Source: Semisulcospira habei (lineage: Eukaryota; Mollusca; Gastropoda; Semisulcospiridae). Taken from it: a stretch of 64,000 nt of DNA. The stretch spans positions 209,875,257 to 209,939,256 of the forward strand of contig BTPG01000005.1 in NCBI GenBank assembly GCA_036245525.1. The letters are read 5' to 3'. The translations under genes were made by a program, and so were the position numbers. Below the pieces are notes generated by a model. It had not been told where the DNA came from. It did not search any database and saw only the letters and a program-made list of their open reading frames with translations. This document shows positions 1 to 15,423 of this stretch, in pieces. Numbering within the stretch: position 1 is the first letter of the stretch; each line of letters begins with the position of its first letter.

Positions 1-1660
1 CAACTTATTATACTTAAACTGTTTTTCAAGTGGCAAAATGTCTAACAGCTTGAACTTATTGTCAGTACTAATGACTTCTGAGGGTCTGTCAACAATGAGT
101 TTAATGGCTCTTCTGTGGAGCGAGTTCAGACTTTTTAAATTAGCATCGCTACTATCGTCCCAAATAGATGAGGCATAATCCAAATGTGACTGAATATATG
201 CATAGTAGAAGAGTTTCCTTGTTGGCACATCAGCGAAATGTCTCAATTTCGACAGGAGGAATACATTTGTAGATACTATTTTACACAGTTTAGTAATGTG
301 GCCTTGCCAGCACAACTTGTCGTCTAAGTTGATTCCAAGCACGCGTTGTTCTCTGACTTGCTCCACAGGCTGGCCGTTAAGTGTTAGTTGAAGGGGAGGG
401 GGTTCAACTGATGCTTTTGCCGTGTGGTAATCAGCATGCATTTGGTTTTAGTGGGATTAGGTATCATGGCGTTATGTCTGCACCATTCAGATATTTCATT
501 TAAACTGTCTTGGATAATCTTCACCATACATGTTACATCTGATGACGAAACGTCCAGTGTTCCATCGTCTGCAAAAAGACTGCAAATTACACTGGAGTCA
601 GATATATGTAATGGAAGGTCGTTTATGAAGACAGAGAACAATAATGGACCAAGAATCGATCCCCGTGGTACTCCGTGCTCTATCACCCCTTCAGGTGAGT
701 TTTTACCATTCACGTAGACATACTGCGTACGCCCATGCAGATATAACGTAAGGAAGGCAAGTGTGTCTGCGCTTAGTTGATAGACATTAAGTTTTGTAAC
801 TAATGTTTTATGATTGAAGAGGTCAAATGCTTTTGAAAGGTCCAAAAATACTGCTCCAGTCATTTGACTGCTATTTATGGCAGTAAGCCATCTGTCAACT
901 AGGTGTACCAATGCTGTGTGACAGAGTGTTTCCGCCGAAAGCCAGATTGTAATGGATGTATGAGTTTGTGTTTTTCTAGAAAATGTTGTAAGTGTGTGTG
1001 AGTGTGTCTTTCTATCGGTTTTGACAGTGTTGACAGTAGCGAAATGGGCCTGAACTTGTTAGGGTCGGCAAGGTCTTTCGTTTTAGGTAGTGGGATCACT
1101 TTGGCTCTTTTTAGAGAAGATGGAAATATCCCCTGCTTTATGCAAAGGTTGTATATATATATGTCAAGGTATCTACAATATACGGCAGGGCCATTTTCAG
1201 AACTGAGCTACTAATACCATCATGCTTTACCATAATACGTTTGTTCTCCAAGTACGAGATGGATTTTCCCACGTCGTATATCGTTAACAGCGGAATGCTG
1301 AATGACGTATCAGGGTCCAGCCGTTCTGCACAAAACGTCTTTAGCTTTTCGGACACAGCTGAAGACTGACCAGAATATGTATTTTTTAGCAACGTACTGA
1401 CAGCCGAGAGGAAATGCTGATTCAAGATATCAGCTGATAACTGTGTACATTGTGCGGTATTTTTGGACCTCGTAAAAGCATTGATCGCTCGCCACACAGA
1501 TACGACATCTTTCTTTCCGTTCATAAGACGGTGAAAAAGTGACCTTTGAGCTTTCCTCACTAAATGTTTAACGTCGTTTCTTTGCCTTCGATAAGCTACA
1601 AAATCCTTCTTTCTTTTATAATCATCTCGGAGCTGCATGGCATCCTTGATTTCCTTACTT

Positions 1661-2412
1661 GGGGTCACGGTAGATGATCAACTTAAGTGGAAAACTCACA
1701 TTAGCACCGTATGTAAACGTGTCTCAAAAAACCTTTATATGCTATCAAAGTTGAAATTCATTACCGATGTAGAGACGCGTACAATTTTCTATAACGCCCA
1801 TGTAAAGTCGCACATAGACTACGCATCAACAGTGTGGGATGGTTCAAGTGAAGTGCATTTAAAGAGGCTGAATACTTTACACAGGAGGGCTGCTAAACTT
1901 ATCCTACCGGATCCTCAAATAGCAACGGAAAAAAAACTTGAAGTTCTTGGTATGCTTCCCCTGAAGCAGCACCTTATATGTAACAAAGCCATTTTTATGT
2001 ATAAGCTGTGTAAACAAAAAGGGCCCCGTTATCTTGACCCATTTTTTTCAGTAATTTCCTCACGACATCCCAGACTGGGGCGGCACTATCAGGTTCCGCG
2101 GCCTCGCATTGACATCTTTAAATCTAGCTTAACATACTCAGGTAGTACTCTCTGGAATTCGATTCCATGTAACCTTAGAAGTATGTCCCTGCCCTCCTTT
2201 AAAGACGGCCTCTTCAAATATCTAAAATAATCCAGCTTTACATGCGGAAAACTGCATGTTCTTAGAATACATATATCGGCATGTGCATTGACTCCATGTC
2301 TGACAAGTAATACCTGCCTTGATGTACTGGCACGCGTATGGCGTGCGTATGTTTGTGCGTATGTGTGTGTGTGTATGTGTGGCTGTGTGCATTCGTGCGT
2401 ATGGGTGTGTGA

Positions 2413-2485
<73 letters not shown>

Positions 2486-2980
2486 CGTGCGTCTGTGTGC
2501 GTGTGTGCGTTCATGCGTGTGGTCACGTTATGTGATCGTGTGCGTGTGTGCGTGGTCTGTCATAATGTGGCAGATTGCACACGCGTACGCGCACGCACGC
2601 ACGCATGAGCGCAAGCACGCGCACACCATGTGCGCGATTTATGCAATTTATATGTTGGAATTTTTTATTCATAATGTTTTTTAAATTCTCTTTAAAGGTT
2701 TTTTAACACATTTTCTTTCTTTTCTATCGCGCTATATTCATCAGTATTTTGTTTGCTAGCACATAATTGAATTCCTTAGAGTAGTGTGTGTGTGTGTTTG
2801 CGAGTGAACATGCGTGCGTGTGTATGTGTTTGACCTAGTTATGTTTTAGACCATTGTTTTGTTTATGAAAACGTTGATAAGTAGTTTGTAGCAACGGCAA
2901 GTTTGAAAATTGGTCTTGTAACCAAATACTTCTACCGTTGTAAAATAAAAGTTCATTGTTCATTGTTCATTGTTCATTGT
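1661..2980 (+). mobile_element. LINE-B: 5'-truncated CR1-like 3' end inserted in LINE-A
   Basis: The insert holds the last part of a reverse transcriptase ORF from 1661 to 2230 (LGVTVDDQLKW, YNAHVKSHIDYASTVWD, TLHRRAAKLIL, STLWNSIP) and a 750-bp 3' UTR with a GT microsatellite. It ends with the hairpin GCAACGG...CCGTTG, AATAAAAG and four TTCATTG-type repeats. Flanking ACTT copies (1657-1660 and 2981-2984) look like a 4-bp target duplication, because excision restores the LINE-A reading frame exactly. It belongs to the same superfamily as LINE-A but a different family. Confidence 0.92.
2419..2481. repeat. (GT)n microsatellite in LINE-B 3' UTR
   Basis: About 31 GT units flanked by degenerate GT/GC-rich sequence, inside the LINE-B 3' UTR. 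Related LINE copies carry GT tracts in the same place. Confidence 0.95.
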
Positions 2981-3832
2981 ACTTAACCAGGCGGGAAGCT
3001 GGGGGTTCTTCACCCGTTTCTCTCTGAATGGAGCGTGTTTATCGAGAACACCAAGGAACAATCCGTACCACTCAGACAAAGCATCGTTGGGGTCATTATG
3101 GCAGTACACTGTATCAAAGGGTGCGCTACTTAAATCACAAAGAAATGTTTCCTTGTTGAAGTGTTTAAGTGATCTGTATCTAATAGTCGTGTGCTGATGT
3201 TTTCGGAATGAATTATCCGTTTTTAATGCCAAGCAACAGCACACCGGGTAATGATCGCTAATCCCTACCTGAGGCACGTCTACTGCCATCACCCTTGATT
3301 GAGTAGTTGTATATATGTGGTCTATAAGTGTGGAGGAAGTTGGACTAACACGAGTTGCTGTTTTAACTAGTTGCTTTAAACCAAACATAGACATGGTGCA
3401 CTCCCAAGCAGGGTTATTCAAAAACATGTTAATATTGAAATCGCCTAGGATCAAAATTTCAGAGCTGGACTGTCTGACATTATCCATCATGGCGATAAAG
3501 TCGTCGAACCATTGAAATGTTGATGCTGGGTTCCTGAAAATGTACCCGACCAGCACGGGGCTGGATTTGTTTGCCCTTAACTCAACCCAAATGCATTCTA
3601 CGGTTTTTGACTCCAGGTCCCCACGCCTGAGAGTAATACCTCTAATTGAATTATGAATGTATACTGCAATACCCGTATGTCCCGGGTATTCAGCATCGCG
3701 GCGCAGTACAGTGAAGTCCTGGATAGAAACGGTCTCATCGCTGATGTTACGATTGAGACGCGATTCCGTTACACCAAACATTAAATGATAAACATTTAAA
3801 TGGCCAATATGTAACTGGCGATCATACACCAT

Positions 3833-4459
3833 GATTGCTAATGTATGTCAATACCAAAGAGTACTAATAAAAAAGCTTATAAATGATACAAAGGCAAAAA
3901 AGAGCTAAAATAATAAAACAAAGCAAAAGAATATCAGTCCGCTCTAACACACAGAATGTGGGAGGCAAGTGAAAAAAAGAGTTTCTTCTACACATTCACT
4001 GATATAGACCACACTACCGGTCACTAACGGTAACTAACAGGGACTAATCCCTTTAGCACACTTCAACAGTCAAAGCTAAACGACCCCGCTGCGCGATAGG
4101 GGAAATAAAGTCAGCGCTGCGAAAGGACACAGATATGATTGTATTGTGAATATACGTAGAGCACTAGTAGAGAAAGTGTCACGGTGCACAAGTACTAGTG
4201 CTATAAACGTCACAAATCGCACAGAGTGAGAAGATCGGTATTCACGAGTACTGTCGGCAGAAGTCAAAAGGATGACAATGATAATATTGGACCACGTGCA
4301 GTGGTTGAAGTTAAAAACACATGAATACGTCTCTGCGCAAACACAATAATTATGAGCAATGAGACGCAAGAAAATCAATTCGATATTGTTCAGTGTTAGC
4401 CTGGAAAGTAAAGCACAAAGTTATGTAAGGAAGAGTAACTGAATGTTCTGGAAATGAGT
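3833..4459. other. LINE-A spacer between ORF1 and ORF2
   Basis: About 630 bp between the end of LINE-A ORF1 and the visible start of its ORF2. No motif recognised; probably inter-ORF sequence plus the degenerate beginning of ORF2. Confidence 0.5.
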
Positions 4460-7400
4460 CTAATACACACGCACGGGGTGGCTGTACTGTGCCCACAGTT
4501 CCTGCTGTGCGTATGGCGTGTATGTGAGCGGGGGGACGCTGAAAGGATACGTTGGTTGCGTCATGCTGAAGTGTCCCCATGGTCCCGCCACGCGATACTG
4601 AGGAAACGCGGCACTGTATGGTGGTAGTGGCGGTTGCTGCCACATAGGATACTGGCCCGGCATTTGTTGCTGATAGCTACATTGACTCTCTGCTGTACCA
4701 CCAAATCTGGATTCGCTATACTGTGATTCCAGACTTGGTGCTACAGCAGAGGACACTGACAGTCCACCTTGACTCTCCGGTGCAGCACCGAAGCTCAGTG
4801 GATGCACCACAGAGCGATTCCAGGTTGGGTGCTGCAGCGGACACTGACTGTCTGCCGGTTGCGACATTAGCGTAAGTGTTGGTGGTGCCAGCGTGTCCTC
4901 CACGTCGCTGACGGCGGTCACGGCCACCACCTGCAGGCTGGTTGTTGGGAGTGGTGACGTCAGTAGCTGGCCCTCCTCTCTTTATGTTGAGGGCCAGACT
5001 GATGGTGCCCTGGCGACTAGGGTCACCGCGCCTGTAGAATTTTCTACGCGGCAACCCATCAACAGCAGTAAAGACCTGAGTGTTGTCTATCAGTGTGACA
5101 CCCAGCTTTCTGCACACATGGAACAGATTACTGTTGGAGGCGGTGATGGCCCTATACAGCTGGTCGGTCGGCAGGATGGAGGATGCCTGCAGACGAGCGC
5201 CGGGAAATACCCGCCTGCATTCCCGGACGAGCTGTTCCCACACAGCGCTGGTCACTTCCTTCTGTTTGCAGTCGTTGATCCCCACGTGGAAGGTCACCAG
5301 TGCCACCGCTGTGTTGGACGCGTGTTTTCGCTGGAGCCAGTTCAGCAGGTGGACAGTCCGCAGGCCAGAGACAGATAATACGTCTACTTTTTCTATAGGG
5401 TAGGTGGCCATCTTCTCTGCCTTGATGTTGCGAACAACTGAGTCTCCAATGACCAGCGTGGTGGTGTCACTCTGCACTGTATGTCGCAGTATTTGCTCCT
5501 CTGGAGACATTTTGTTATTACGCTGCTGCTGGCTGCTGGCGTGGTCAGACCCGTTGTTGACCTCAGGCAGGCCGCCGGTAATCCGTACTGGTATGAGTCG
5601 CTCTGGGCTCTTCTCGGCTGCACTCACAGCCTGTACCGTGGCCAGTTCTTGCAGAACGGGTGGAGGGGAGGGGTGACAAGGAGCGGCGATTGCGCTGCCC
5701 GTTACCTGGCGCGGAGACGCACAGCTGTCAACATTGGCAGACAGGTCACCTTGAGTGTTACCACTCATGGCAACGTCTGAGCTGTTGGACGCAAGGGCTG
5801 ACTTCTTTTTCAGCTGTTTTTGAATTTCCCTCAGGCGCTGCTTGTGGCTCTGTTTGGCGGAGGATAGCTGGTTGACAGTGCCGTCTGTGGCGTGTTGAGC
5901 TGTCTCCACACCAGTTATCCTGTCGTCCAGGCCAGACAACACTTCGCCCACACTTTTCTCCGTAACCTGTAGATCTCTGGCTCTCTTGACCGCCTCGTCA
6001 CGGAGCTGACTCTCGAGCTGATCAATCCTGGCTAGTGCTGTTGAAAGTCCTTTGAACAGTGTACTGACGTCAGCGCGAAGGTCCGTGATGAGGTTACAAG
6101 CACTTTTGAGTTGCGCTCGCAGAGTATCAGGGTCAGTGGTGTCCTCGTCAGGACAGGTAGTCCCGAGGGCCGTGGTGGGTGCGGCCTCTGTATTAAGTAA
6201 TCACAGTCCCGGAGACGCGGGACTGGAGTTCGTGTTTGGTCGGGTTGGGGGAAGGGGCGTGACAGTGGACATTACACCATCAACTGTTGCCGCAACAAGT
6301 GATAAATCAGTGCGGGCGTTCTGAAGTGGCTGGCCAGTAGATGCTGTGATGGGATTAGGCGGGGATGAGTGGTCGGATAGAAGGGGCGTCGGTTGATAAT
6401 CCCATGTGATTGACGACTCTGCCGACTGCACGAGAAGAGAGACTTCTTTGTTGTCCGAGGGAATGGAGAGGGTAGGCGTGATGGGGGTGTCTGCTAGGGA
6501 GACAGCCAACAGCAGGCCCCGTGAGGAGTTGGAAGGGGTGGCGGGTGAGGTGACGGTACTTTCTGTAACGTCAGGGTCAGATGCAAGATGGTTGCTGGTG
6601 ACGGGGACATTGTCTGTAGGGTCCGCTGTACCGGCCAGGAGCTGTTGTACATAATCACAAAGGGCCCGGTACTCCGATCTCACCCACAGACCCTTTCTCT
6701 TCCCCTGAATCATGCAGGTGCCACCGGTTGTCCGCCTCTTCCTAAAGTACACGGTGATGACGATAAGTTTGTTGTCGTCTGTGTGTACCGGCCCTTCATA
6801 TATCTTGACGATTGTCTTGGCCAGGTGATCAGGGACCGGGGTGTGGGGAGAGAGGTAGCCATCAAGGGTGACCGCGTCATTGTCATAGTTGAAATCTTCC
6901 CATAACACATTGTGGACTCCTGCAGTGTGTTTGGGCAGAAGCTGCATGTATAATAATAATACATAGTTCTTGTATAGCGCTGTTCTCCAGGAAAACACTG
7001 GACTCACTGCGCATGCACAACAGCACACCCTTTCTCTCTCAGACACACACGCACAATTATACACTACTTTAAACCACCCCATCCCTTCCCCACACCTTAC
7101 ATTCACTTCCTCTGGGATCAGAATAGGTGGCAGTCAGTCAACAGTTAGCTAAATATGAGCTAAGTGTTAAATGCCCGACAAAAAAGAAAAGTCTTTAAGT
7201 GAGCCTTGAACTGTGACAATGTGGGCAGATTCCGCATTTCCGTTGGCAGCGAGTTCCACACACTTGGGGCGAAAAAGGTGAAAGAACGCTCCCCGACAGT
7301 TTTCATGTTAAGCTTCGGGATTTTTAACAGCTTTTCACTGGAGGAACGGAGGGTGCGTGATGGCTGATAGGCAGACAGCTTGGGGAAGAGGTACGGCGGG

Positions 7401-8475
7401 AGAGATCCGTCAAAATGCCGATAGGCGAAAATTGCAATTTTGTACTGGCAACGGAATTTGACGGGCAGCCAGTGCAGCTGCTTAAGTAGAGGCGTAACGT
7501 GGTCTCTCTTTCGTTTCTTCAAGATGAGACGCGCCGCATTGTTTTGAATCATCTGCAAGCGTGAAATCTGATCTGCCGGTAAACCTGCCAGTACAGAATT
7601 GCAATAATCGAGCCTGGAAGTAATGAATGCATTTACAAGTCTTGACGCCGTACCTTCTGTGAGATACGGTCTGAGAGAAGAAATTCTGCGCAGCTCAAGG
7701 AAACCAGCTCGGCAGACGCTACTGATGTGATCATGCATGGAGAGCATCGAGTCAATCTTCACACCCAGATATTTGGCACATTTCTGGAAGGGAACGCTGC
7801 AGCCACCAATGTTTGCGAACTCGCCGTCAATCAGACTAAGGCGAGACTGAGAGCCGGCAGGCATGACTTCGGTTTTGTCAGTGTTAAGCTTAAGTTTGTT
7901 GCTAGTCATCCAGGACAGGACGTCGTCTATACAACACTGTACGCTCATCTTAGCGGAGCTGAAATGGCTAGGCGCGCTACTTCTTGACAATTCAGTATCG
8001 TCAGCATACTTGTGAAAATCACACTCATGGGCGGCAATTACATCAGATAGAGGTTGTGAATATAGAGTGAACAAAACAGGCCCTAATACGGAGCCCTGAG
8101 GGACTCCACACAACAAAAGACTAGAAGCAGACAGCTGACCATTGACAATAACAGCCTGAGAACGATCCTTAACGTATGAAGTGAACCAGGCCAGGGCGGT
8201 ACCACGGATGTCAAAGGTCACCTCTAACCTCTTCAGCAGAACAGAATGATCGAGCGTGTCGAATGCTGCGCTGAGGTCCAACAGAGCAGTGAGAGAGACA
8301 AGTCTCTCGTCTGCCTTCACTACACGGCATTCCTCCACGTCTTGAGACTGTTGAGGGCATTAGCACCTTTACATTCAAATCTTGTTTGGAGTTTGTCTAA
8401 GGTATCTCTCAGTACTGGGTCACGGGGGATGGTGGGAGTGGAAGAGGGTTGGTGTATAATGGCTATAGTTGTCAT
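4460..8475 (-). pseudogene. CR1-like LINE-A ORF1 with SGNH-esterase domain, interrupted by an L2-like insert
   Basis: ORF1 of LINE-A, upstream of its ORF2. The ATG at 8475 begins MTTIAIIHQP and reads about 48 codons to 8331; an L2-like insert follows (6948-8326); reading resumes as QLLPKHTAGVHNVLWEDF at about 6943. Then come a conserved N-terminal domain, a Ser/Thr/Pro linker, a predicted coiled coil (about 6120-5780), and an SGNH-hydrolase domain with VIGDSVV (about 5450) and HVGINDC (about 5280). The expected D-x-x-H block reads DPSR (about 5020), so the catalytic His appears lost. An RG-rich and Gln/Tyr/Pro-rich tail ends at 4460. Frame changes occur near 6200 and near 4800. ORF1 esterase domains are known in CR1-group LINEs. 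Confidence 0.85.
6948..8326 (-). mobile_element. L2-like LINE fragment (RT C-terminal half) inserted in LINE-A ORF1
   Basis: A 5'-truncated LINE with an open frame from about 8326 to 7160 encoding the RT core: LTALLDLSAAFDTLDHSVLL, GVPQGSVLGPVLFTLY, KYADDTELS, the SRLDYCNSVLAGLP block, LHWLPVKFR and the terminal SVWNSLPTEMRNL...FKAHLKTFLF. The 3' UTR ends with GCGCTATACAAGAACTATG and a TATTATTATTA tail at about 6949. The host frame resumes on both sides, and GCAT occurs at 6944-6947 and 8327-8330, a probable 4-bp duplication. The ORF is long and undisturbed, so the insertion is fairly young. Confidence 0.9.
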
Positions 8476-9465
8476 GGTTTCAGATAGGAACAGACATGTG
8501 ATTTAGAGTGGGGCGGGAGCTGAGGATGGGTAGGCAGGTGTCACTGACGGAAATGTGGTTTATATTTGGGGTGTGTGTGTGTGTGGGGGGGGGGGGGGCA
8601 GTGGAGGGTGGCTACGCAGGAGAGGGAGGGCTTGCAGAGGCGAGAGGCAGAGCGTGGGTAGGGGGAAAATGGAGCGGGGGTAGTGATGGGTGTGAGTGTG
8701 TGTGTGTGGGGGGGGGGGGGAATGGAAGGTGGGTAAGCAAGAGAGGGCGGGCGTGACGAGGGTGGGTGGGGTAGAGGTGCCAGGAACAGGGGGCGAGGTG
8801 GGGATGGGTGTTGGCGTAAGTCAAGTGTGGGGTTCTAGCTGGCATGGATTGATGACGTACGATGCCGACCTGCCAATCTGATCCTAGGCAGATAAGGCTG
8901 GAACTGTTTACATGGGCGCGGGTCAGGCGTGACCGCCGACAGCGCCGCCTTGTGTAAACACATCTGGCAGCAGTTTCGTGGCAAAGACAGCAGTCTTAGT
9001 ATGGTGTAGTCTGACTAGTCTATAGATCATGCAGCGTACGGGCTGAAGGAACGTTAAGAAAAAGCATGGGTTTGTTTTTACTCACAATAAACACGGTATG
9101 GTGAGATAGTATACAAGTCCACTCTCCGTCGCAGTATGCATTTGAAGTCCAGGACAAAGAAATTAGTTGCAGTAAACAGGCAGCACGTTACAGTTCGGTA
9201 TAATGAACCACAATGGAAGATGTGAAATAGTTCCAAAATACCACACACAACAAAACACCACACAATTAATTCACCACTGAATATGAAATCACAAAATATC
9301 CAGATATGCCAAGAGATCACAAAGTAATGTGCACAATTAGAAAACAAAACGTCCGAGTAACGTAGAATAGTAGAACACAATACAATCCATGAAACTGATG
9401 TCTCGTCCGCTTGACTGTTCAGCGGAGAGAACGGAAAAGTCGACCGCTTCCTCCGGCGGAGGGAG
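8476..9465. other. Possible LINE-A 5' UTR and unassigned sequence
   Basis: About 1 kb upstream of LINE-A ORF1 with no gene. It includes two poly-G runs (8585-8598, 8709-8720) in a G-rich stretch and AT-rich sequence from 9060 to 9400. The LINE-A 5' end is probably near 8850-9000, but I cannot fix it. Confidence 0.4.
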
Positions 9466-10028
<563 letters not shown>

Positions 10029-10048
10029 AGAGAGAGAGAGAGAGAGAC

Positions 10049-12400
<2,352 letters not shown>

Positions 12401-12614
12401 ATCAATGAATCAATGAATCTTTATTTTACAACGGTGAAGATATTAACACAGTCAGTGACTATGTCATTTTTCGTACCTGCCGTTGCTACAACTACGACTA
12501 ACTAAGTACAAAATATACATAAAAAAGAGACATCAAAACACAATAATACAAAATATATAGTCCACTAAACACAAACAAGCGCATACGCCACGCACAAACA
12601 CACTCACGTGTACA

Positions 12615-12665
<51 letters not shown>

Positions 12666-12805
12666 ATGATTGTTATAATATACACGGACATTCGTGTCTA
12701 CGAAAAACTAGATATTATTATTTGAGTAATGTCAGATACTTATAAAGACTTGCCTTGAAACGAGATAATGTCGGAGTGGCTTTAACGTGATGTGGGAGTG
12801 AGTTC

Positions 12806-12809
<4 letters not shown>
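12401..12809 (-). mobile_element. CR1-like LINE 3' fragment T3
   Basis: Only the last codons remain (ELTPTSR/WNSLPHHVKATPTLS...FKASLYKYLTLLK, ending at 12718), followed by a UTR with a CA tract, GCAACGGCAGG...CACCGTTGTAAAATAAAG and ATTGATTC repeats, then CT on the sense strand. The 5' end runs directly into the (AG)n at 12809-12896. Confidence 0.88.

Positions 12810-12896
<87 letters not shown>
12809..12896. repeat. (AG)n microsatellite at a head-to-head LINE junction
   Basis: About 88 bp of pure AG separating minus-strand LINE T3 from plus-strand LINE T4, with the 5' truncation points of both facing it. Confidence 0.97.
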
Positions 12897-12899
<3 letters not shown>

Positions 12900-13043
12900 T
12901 CACCTGCATACATATTTGCCCTTGCTGTATGAACTTTAATGTACTTAATGATTTTTGTGCGTACGCGTGTGCGGGTAGGTATGTCTGGAGTGCGTGTCCG
13001 AGAGCGTGTGTTTGTTTTTGTGTCCCTGAGTGCGTGCGTGTGT

Positions 13044-13086
<43 letters not shown>

Positions 13087-13363
13087 TGTGTGCGTGCGTG
13101 TGTGTGTGTGAGAGAGAGAGTGTTTGTGCGTGTGTGCATGCGTAATTGCGGTGTGCATGAGTGTGTGTTTGTGTGTGTGTGTATGTGCGTGCGTGGTGCG
13201 TGCGTGCGTGCGTGAGCGAATGCATGCATGCAGCAGTGTGTGGTATGTGTATGTTTACATGTCTATGTCACTTATGTAGTAGATGTAGCAACGGCAAGTT
13301 TGAAAACTGGTCCTGTTACCAATAACTTCTACCGTTGGAAAATAAAGGTTCATTGTTCATTGT
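12897..13363 (+). mobile_element. LINE 3' UTR fragment T4
   Basis: Non-coding, with degenerate GT/GC-rich sequence, then GCAACGGCAAGTTTG...CTACCGTTGGAAAATAAAGG and TTCATTG repeats ending in CT. The 3' 90 bp closely match the end of LINE-B. Confidence 0.85.
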
Positions 13364-13784
<421 letters not shown>

Positions 13785-13865
<81 letters not shown>

Positions 13866-13866
13866 G
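13785..13866. repeat. (CT)n microsatellite
   Basis: CT repeats between T5 and T6. Confidence 0.97.
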
Positions 13867-14350
<484 letters not shown>

Positions 14351-14447
14351 TTCCGATTTCGCCAGCTCTGCGTTTCACTGCTGTCTGCTTTCTCCTGCTA
14401 CCCTTTCCACTGAGCCAACTGAAGAAGTCCCGTCGGAGGTGCCAAAA

Positions 14448-15357
14448 TGTTACGTGGTTGAGTCGTAGCCGTAGTATGATAAACACACCAGACGCACGCA
14501 CGTAAGGTTATTTTAAATAAACTTCATTCAGCTGCAACCCGTCCCTCGTGGCTTAAGGATGTAGACAATACTGGAGTAACAGTTCCAACAATATTTTAAT
14601 TCAGCGATGCGATCTCCACACAATGCATTTCCAAATGCACCAACACTGATACAATGTCTGGCGACACAAAGTTTCTCATACAACATACACCACCGTTACG
14701 CTGCTTCTCTCACAATGTACACCCTATACGGGCAACGTACCTACGATAAACTGTGTCTCTGCAACTGACAATGCAAGACAATGTACGAACGTGCTTCCCA
14801 GCACCAATCTTTTATAGTACAACCAATTTCCAGAATAATCCAAGAAAAACATACAACGCAACCAATCAGAACGAAACACGTAACTCAAACTCATAAATAT
14901 TAATAATGAAAGAATTTTCTAGAATAACTACAATAGGCTACAAAAATACGGCTACTAATTTCAGCCCCAAATCCTAGTGTGTAATGATGTCACGCAAAAA
15001 TATGGAAGGCAGTTCACGACCAAACCGGGACCTTTTTCAGAAGTTTCACAATCTTTCCAAAAAACACACCGACTGGCTGCCAACTTCACGCGCACAGAAA
15101 ACAGCGTATATAATACAATGTAGCAAAATGTTACCTACTCTTCTGACGACACACGTACGCGGTCACAAGACAGCGCGACCTTCTCGAAGGTTATAATCTA
15201 TACTCCGCGAATCTACGCAAAACAAAGATCGACCGCTATTCTCCGTGCGACTTTTCTAGAAGCTTCCGGTTAAACTTAGCTTATCATAACAGAGCGAAAT
15301 CCGCTCTACGCGCGAACGAAAGAAAATCTTACTAAAAAGGTACGTGATTCGTAACCA
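14448..15357 (-). mobile_element. LTR of a Gypsy-type retrotransposon (5' LTR orientation)
   Basis: A 910-bp LTR bounded by TGTTACG and CGTAACCA. On the minus strand it carries a TATA box (CTATAAAAG, about 14812-14820), which places U3 upstream. The LTR end is followed by TTTTGGCACCTCCGACGGGA, a plausible primer-binding site. Homology to a solo LTR at 38,925-41,217 on the opposite strand (for example around ATTGGTTG..GTTGT and the AATGCAT...CACCAACACTGATACA region) confirms it as a repeat family. Confidence 0.82.
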
Positions 15358-15423
15358 TGATAGCTCAAATAAATATCGGATCGTTTCCTACGATTAACAC
15401 ATGCATGCTCTCACAGCACATCT

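Larger units (their letters stand above)
1..3832 (-). pseudogene. CR1-like LINE-A ORF2 (endonuclease-reverse transcriptase), interrupted
   Basis: ORF2 of a non-LTR retrotransposon that nicks target DNA and copies its RNA there. From 3832 downward an APE endonuclease is visible (FGVTESRL, ILGDFNINM, DHIYTT, GISDHYPV). From 1660 to 1 follow the linker and reverse transcriptase (FRPISLLS, LDLSKAF, GVPRGSILGPLLF, FADDGTL), continuing past the left edge with an SLHRRA-type C-terminus. The two blocks are one ORF split by LINE-B: removing 1661-2984 restores LPAWLS-KEIKDAM in frame. The endonuclease start lacks roughly 25-30 residues between HLNVYHL and FGVTES, and the RT part has at least two further breaks near 1138 and 900. 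A dead copy. Confidence 0.9.

Noticed and set aside
2089..2608. His/Thr- and Cys/Val-rich ORFs over GT tracts (also 13.0-13.6, 38 and 61.5 kb)
   Set aside because: Products of translating dinucleotide repeats.
1..2980. Twin-priming inversion of one LINE
   Set aside because: The minus and plus parts overlap in coding region and differ in sequence, and the ACTT duplication shows two separate elements.
4893..5378. Plus-strand ORFs over LINE-A ORF1
   Set aside because: Shadows of the GC-rich minus-strand coding sequence with no motif.
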